From Sindora glabra (Eukaryota; Streptophyta; Magnoliopsida; Fabales; Fabaceae): a stretch of 64,000 bases of DNA. The stretch is taken from the NCBI GenBank assembly GCA_020226215.1, contig CM035234.1:72557135-72621134 (forward strand), read 5' to 3'. Positions 60,701 to 64,000 of this stretch are shown here, in pieces (position 1 is the first letter of the stretch; each line of letters begins with the position of its first letter). The position numbers and the translations under genes were made by a program. The notes under the pieces are model-generated. The model had not been told where the DNA came from. It did not search any database and saw only the letters and a program-made list of their open reading frames with translations.

Positions 60701-61230
60701 TGAAGTTCCTTTTGCTTGATTTAATGAAGAAATAAGGAGGAAGTGGAAGGAGAGGAAGTAAAGTTTAATGGAATTGGGAAAATAAGAAGGGGGAAGGGAG
60801 TTAATGGTTATAAAAATAAAGAATAATGTCATTAGGGGAATTTTTGAAAACTTATTTAAAAATATTTTCTATACTCATATGCTCATTTTTACTAACTCAA
60901 AACTTCATACTTTATAATTTTATTTAATTTTCATCATCCGGTTCTCATGGAATATATATTCTTTTATTTACTTAAATATCAACTTTTATTTTATCTAATA
61001 ATTCATACACAAAATTTCTAGTTTTATGGAATTTATTAATTATCTTAATTATTTTTCTTCACAAAATAAAATTTGAAATTACTATATTTTAAACAGGATT
61101 TAACAATACTTCCTTTTTTAAATGAATTTAACCTTAAATTTTTAAAACACATGGTATCTTACTAATGGCCTGAGATTATAACAAAATTAAACTCATTACT
61201 CACAAAATAGATAAGGGTATTGTTATCACA
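57773..61230 (-). mobile_element. gypsy LTR, 3.46 kb, with internal sequence on both sides
   Basis: On the minus strand it begins TGTGATAAC (61230) and ends GTTATAACA (57773), ends that are inverse of each other at 8 of 9 positions. Upstream (61231 on) is the end of pol; downstream (57757-57768) is the primer site. Inside: a leader-like purine-rich tract near 60640-60790 (as seen on the plus strand) and a palindromic 50-bp repeat at 59970-60220. Two similar modules carry CTACCT...AGGG and AATGAGTAAATAC / AATAAGTAAAC near 58100 and 59228, so an internal duplication or a second nested LTR is possible. Confidence 0.65.
59970..60220. repeat. palindromic tandem repeat, 50-bp period
   Basis: Core TTGACTATATAGTCAACTA and decayed forms recur near 59976, 60030, 60080, 60129 and 60178. 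Each core is self-complementary. Same position in its LTR as the CACGGG palindromes in the 4.6-7.1 kb LTR. Confidence 0.8.
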
Positions 61231-64000
61231 TTTTCAATTCTAATTTTTGTGCAGCCTCTTCCACTTTATGACATTCTTAATGAACTTTCATGGATGAAAC
61301 TTTCTTAAATCTTAATTTTCCAACTTGATAATTTAAGATCTTAACTGCTTATTCCTTTCAGGATAGTTTAAGATTAGGTTACACTGGTTTGTCTTAAATC
61401 ATATAAGACTTATTTGGTAGGTACTTCCAAAGTATTGGCATATGGAACATAAGGTGAATAACTTGTAATCTATTTAGTAACTCTAATTGATAAGCTATAG
61501 GTCTAACTGACTTGAAAATTAGGAAGTTTTTGATGAAATGAGGTGCTAATTTGCCTTTTTTCCTAAATCTTATCACACTTTTCATAGGTGAGATTTCTAA
61601 GAAGATCATATATCCCACTTGAAACTCTAGCTCTCTCTTTCTTTTATTTGCATCTAATTTTTGTTAGCTTTGACATATTTTCAACCACTCTAGATTGATT
61701 TAAACCTTTTCTAAAGTAGCTACCACCAAATTTGATTAATGGAGTTTTGTTTTTCTTGGTTTAAATTGTCTTATTGGAAAATAACATTTTCAACCATAAA
61801 ATGCCTTATGGTTGCTATATAGATAAAAAAAACTCTATTAATGGTAGATATCTCTCCTAAATTCTCTCAAATTCTAAAGTGCAAGTTTTAAGTGTATCTT
61901 TTAGTATCTATATGGTACACTAAGATTATCCATTAGTTTATAGATGGAAGGTTATGTTAAATTATAACTAAGTCTTTAATGTTTGTTGAAATGAATGTCA
62001 GAAATAAGATGTGAACTGAGTACCACAATCTATACGTGTTTCTTCATCTTTTTTTTTGTATTTTTTTCTCTTATCCTTTTAAGTTTTTAATCATTTTTTA
62101 TTTTTAAATTAAAATAAAAATATGGATTCCTTCTTGAAAAAATTAGTATTGATTAAAACTTAATGCAATGGTATGATCTTATCAAGATATATTAAAGCAT
62201 ACTAAATTACTATAAAGATAGTTTAAACAAAAAGGAAGTATGCAAACTTTGTCAATTTTTCAATAATGACTTATATGGAATCATGCCTTTTTTATGTTTT
62301 AGGTAAACGAATCAAAAAGTCTATTATGATACTCTCTTATTTCTATTTTGATATTGGAAGTGGTTAGTACATTTATCTTAGGCATTAATGCTCTACTTTC
62401 ACTTACTAGCAAGTAAGACATTTCACTCTTTTTTACTAAAAGACATCCTTTAAATCATGGTACATTTTTGCTATTTCAATATGCATAGTGTAGAGGAATT
62501 ATAAGCTTGGTGCATCAATTCGTTCCTTTCACTTACAAGGACCTAAATTTTTCCTTTATAGTGGATTGCTCTTTTGTTAACAATTAGGTCAAATTCAACT
62601 CTCTTGGTTGCTTCTTTTATGAAAGTTCAATAACTAGAACAATCTTTTTAAGCATCCTCAATCCTTTCTATGAGAATGAATTGAACTGTTACATGAACTA
62701 GTACTACACTTGAATATCTAAATAGTGCTTTTATTGCTTTGCTTATGAATTTTTTACCAAGTGCATTGACTACTATATTGGACATACCAAGATGATACAA
62801 AATCAAATAGTTATAATCTTAGATGAGTTCCAATAGTATTATTTACCTCAAATTGAGATCTTTTTACTTAAAGATATACTTCAAGCCCTTATGGTTCATG
62901 CTTATTTCATTGATCTTTCATACAAGTAATGCCTTTAAATTTCAAGGCAAAGTTTATTATGACCATTTCTAGGTCATGGATGGGATAGTTTTACTTGTGT
63001 TTCTTTAACTGCCTAGAAGCATAAGTTATTTCTTTATTATGTTGCATAAGAACATATCCAATTCTAATTCTTAATGCATCATAATACACTATATACCTTT
63101 TGATATCTAAAGATAATGCCCACATTTATGTTAGTGTTAAACATGATTCTAGCTTTTGAAAACTATTCTCATATGCATGTGACTACTTGAATTTAAATCC
63201 CTTTTGTGTTAATTTGGTCAATGGTGTAGAGATTTTAGAGAAATCTTTAACAAATCTTTCATAATAATCTATTAACCCAAGGAAATTGTGAACTTTGATA
63301 ACTGATAATGGTCTAGGCCAATTCTTTACCACTTTAACTTTTTAAGGGTCTACCTAAATTCCTTTTTGTGACACCATATGTCCAACGATTGACACCAATA
63401 GCCTAGAATTTATGTTTAGAGAACTTAACATACTATTGATGTTTTTAGTTTGTAAAACCACTTGAAGATGCTGAACATGTTCATTCTTGCTCTTTAAGTT
63501 ACTAAAAATATCATTTATAAAGACAACAGCAAACTTATCCAGATATGGCTTGAATATTGGATTTATTAGATCTATTTACACTATTAGGGCATTAGTTAAT
63601 TTGAAAGACATTATTAGGAACTTGAAATAGTCATATCGAGTCTTTAAGCCAATCTTCAAGATATCTTGTAGATTTTTAGCTAGTAATAGCTTATGCACAA
63701 ATTAATCTTAAAAAAATACCTTGCTTTTTAAAGCTAATTGAAAAGATCATTAATGCAGGGAAAAAGGTACTTATTTCTTATGATGACTTTGTTAAGTTGC
63801 CAATAATTAATATATAACTGCATTAACCTATCTTTTCTCTCCATAAATCCTTAAAGTGATGAGTTTAGACAAATGAAACCTTTATTTATTGGATCCTATA
63901 AATGCTCTCTCAATACTTGTAACTTTACCAGGGTTATCTAGTATGGGGGTAGCGAAATAGGTTTTATGCTAAGAAATAAATTGATATAGAATTCAATTTC
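61231..64000 (-). pseudogene. Ty3/gypsy chromovirus pol relic, cut by the window edge
   Basis: Minus strand, so RT lies to the right. RT: QLNKVIIRNKY near 63830, FLIMSFKLTNALIV near 63610, DKFAVVFINDIF near 63535-63500 (FIND at 63510-63521 where FIDD is usual), then HMVSQKGI, VDP-K, VKNWPRPLSV and FLGLIDYYERFVKDFSKI down to about 63225. RNase H: YYDALRIRIGYVLMQHNKEI and YASRQLKKH, NYPIHDLEM near 63110-62950. Integrase C-terminal part: open stretch 61618-61394 (GYMIFLEISPMKSVIRF, GKLAPHFIKNF, VRPIAYQLEL). Chromodomain-like tail EEAAQKLELKM near 61270-61234, where EEATWELExxM is usual, placed right at the LTR. Many stops. The right end continues beyond the window. Confidence 0.93.

Noticed and set aside
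1..64000. CRISPR arrays, operons, prokaryotic ribosome-binding sites
   Set aside because: The minisatellites lack the constant-repeat/unique-spacer pattern, and the window is clearly plant nuclear DNA.

Overview
The window is nuclear DNA from a plant, most likely a eudicot. It is very AT-rich, has one gene with GT-AG introns, and is otherwise packed with decayed plant transposons: Ty1/copia, Ty3/gypsy, hAT, MULE/FAR1, a tRNA-derived SINE and MITEs. No prokaryotic features, rRNA, tRNA genes or CRISPR arrays were seen. Almost every open frame other than the exons of one gene is either a shadow or a piece of a broken transposon protein.

The one convincing intact gene is a six-exon TRICHOME BIREFRINGENCE-LIKE (TBL) xylan O-acetyltransferase at 35621-40157 (+). 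It predicts 443 residues, with an N-terminal membrane anchor, PMR5N domain, GDS motif and a C-terminal DxxH motif. Its fifth intron (1.7 kb) holds a 574-bp MITE with matching 6-bp target duplications and a (TA)n microsatellite. About 1 kb downstream is a GC-richer island with a G-box, a CCAAT box and four TGGGCC/T motifs but no recognisable coding sequence.

Left of the gene, from start to end: a MULE/FAR1-type transposase relic (minus, about 2.5-4.3 kb); a 2.46-kb solo LTR (4620-7074, TSD taatt) nested in an older repeat whose paralogue without this LTR lies at 22.4-22.9 kb; a 2.32-kb SIRE-like solo LTR (9237-11560, perfect TSD gtgtt); minisatellites at 11.7 and 13.7-14.0 kb; a complete but dead Ty1/copia element (16791-22326) with two LTRs, a tRNA-iMet-like primer site and near-matching TSDs; a SINE (24510-24704, 13-bp TSDs); a DUF4371-type hAT transposon relic (about 24.9-28.1 kb) with an inverted copy of part of its transposase at 28953-29219; and several diverged duplications up to 34 kb, including a 74-bp perfectly alternating purine-pyrimidine tract.

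Right of the gene: a pair of about 1.3-kb direct repeats flanking a reverse-oriented LTR-like segment (42.5-46.6 kb); a BED-finger hAT transposase relic (minus, 47.7-49.6 kb); a striking 68+68-nt foldback at 50573-50729; a Ty3/gypsy gag relic (52.0-54.0 kb), possibly the continuation of the element whose LTR ends near 46.6 kb; a further LTR-like block (54052-57214) containing a 388-bp hAT MITE with a perfect 8-bp TSD; and a minus-strand gypsy arrangement in which one 3.46-kb LTR (57773-61230) has a primer site and gag-side sequence on one side and the pol 3' end on the other. That pol (RT, RNase H, integrase) runs off the right edge.

The transposon relics share a decay style: GAT to AAT at catalytic Asp codons, CAA to TAA and TGG to TAG/TGA. 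These are the transitions expected from long-term cytosine methylation and deamination. I saw no new protein system. The most unusual items are the foldback whose arm differences are all transitions, the LTR with internal sequence on both sides, and the unexplained GC-richer islands.
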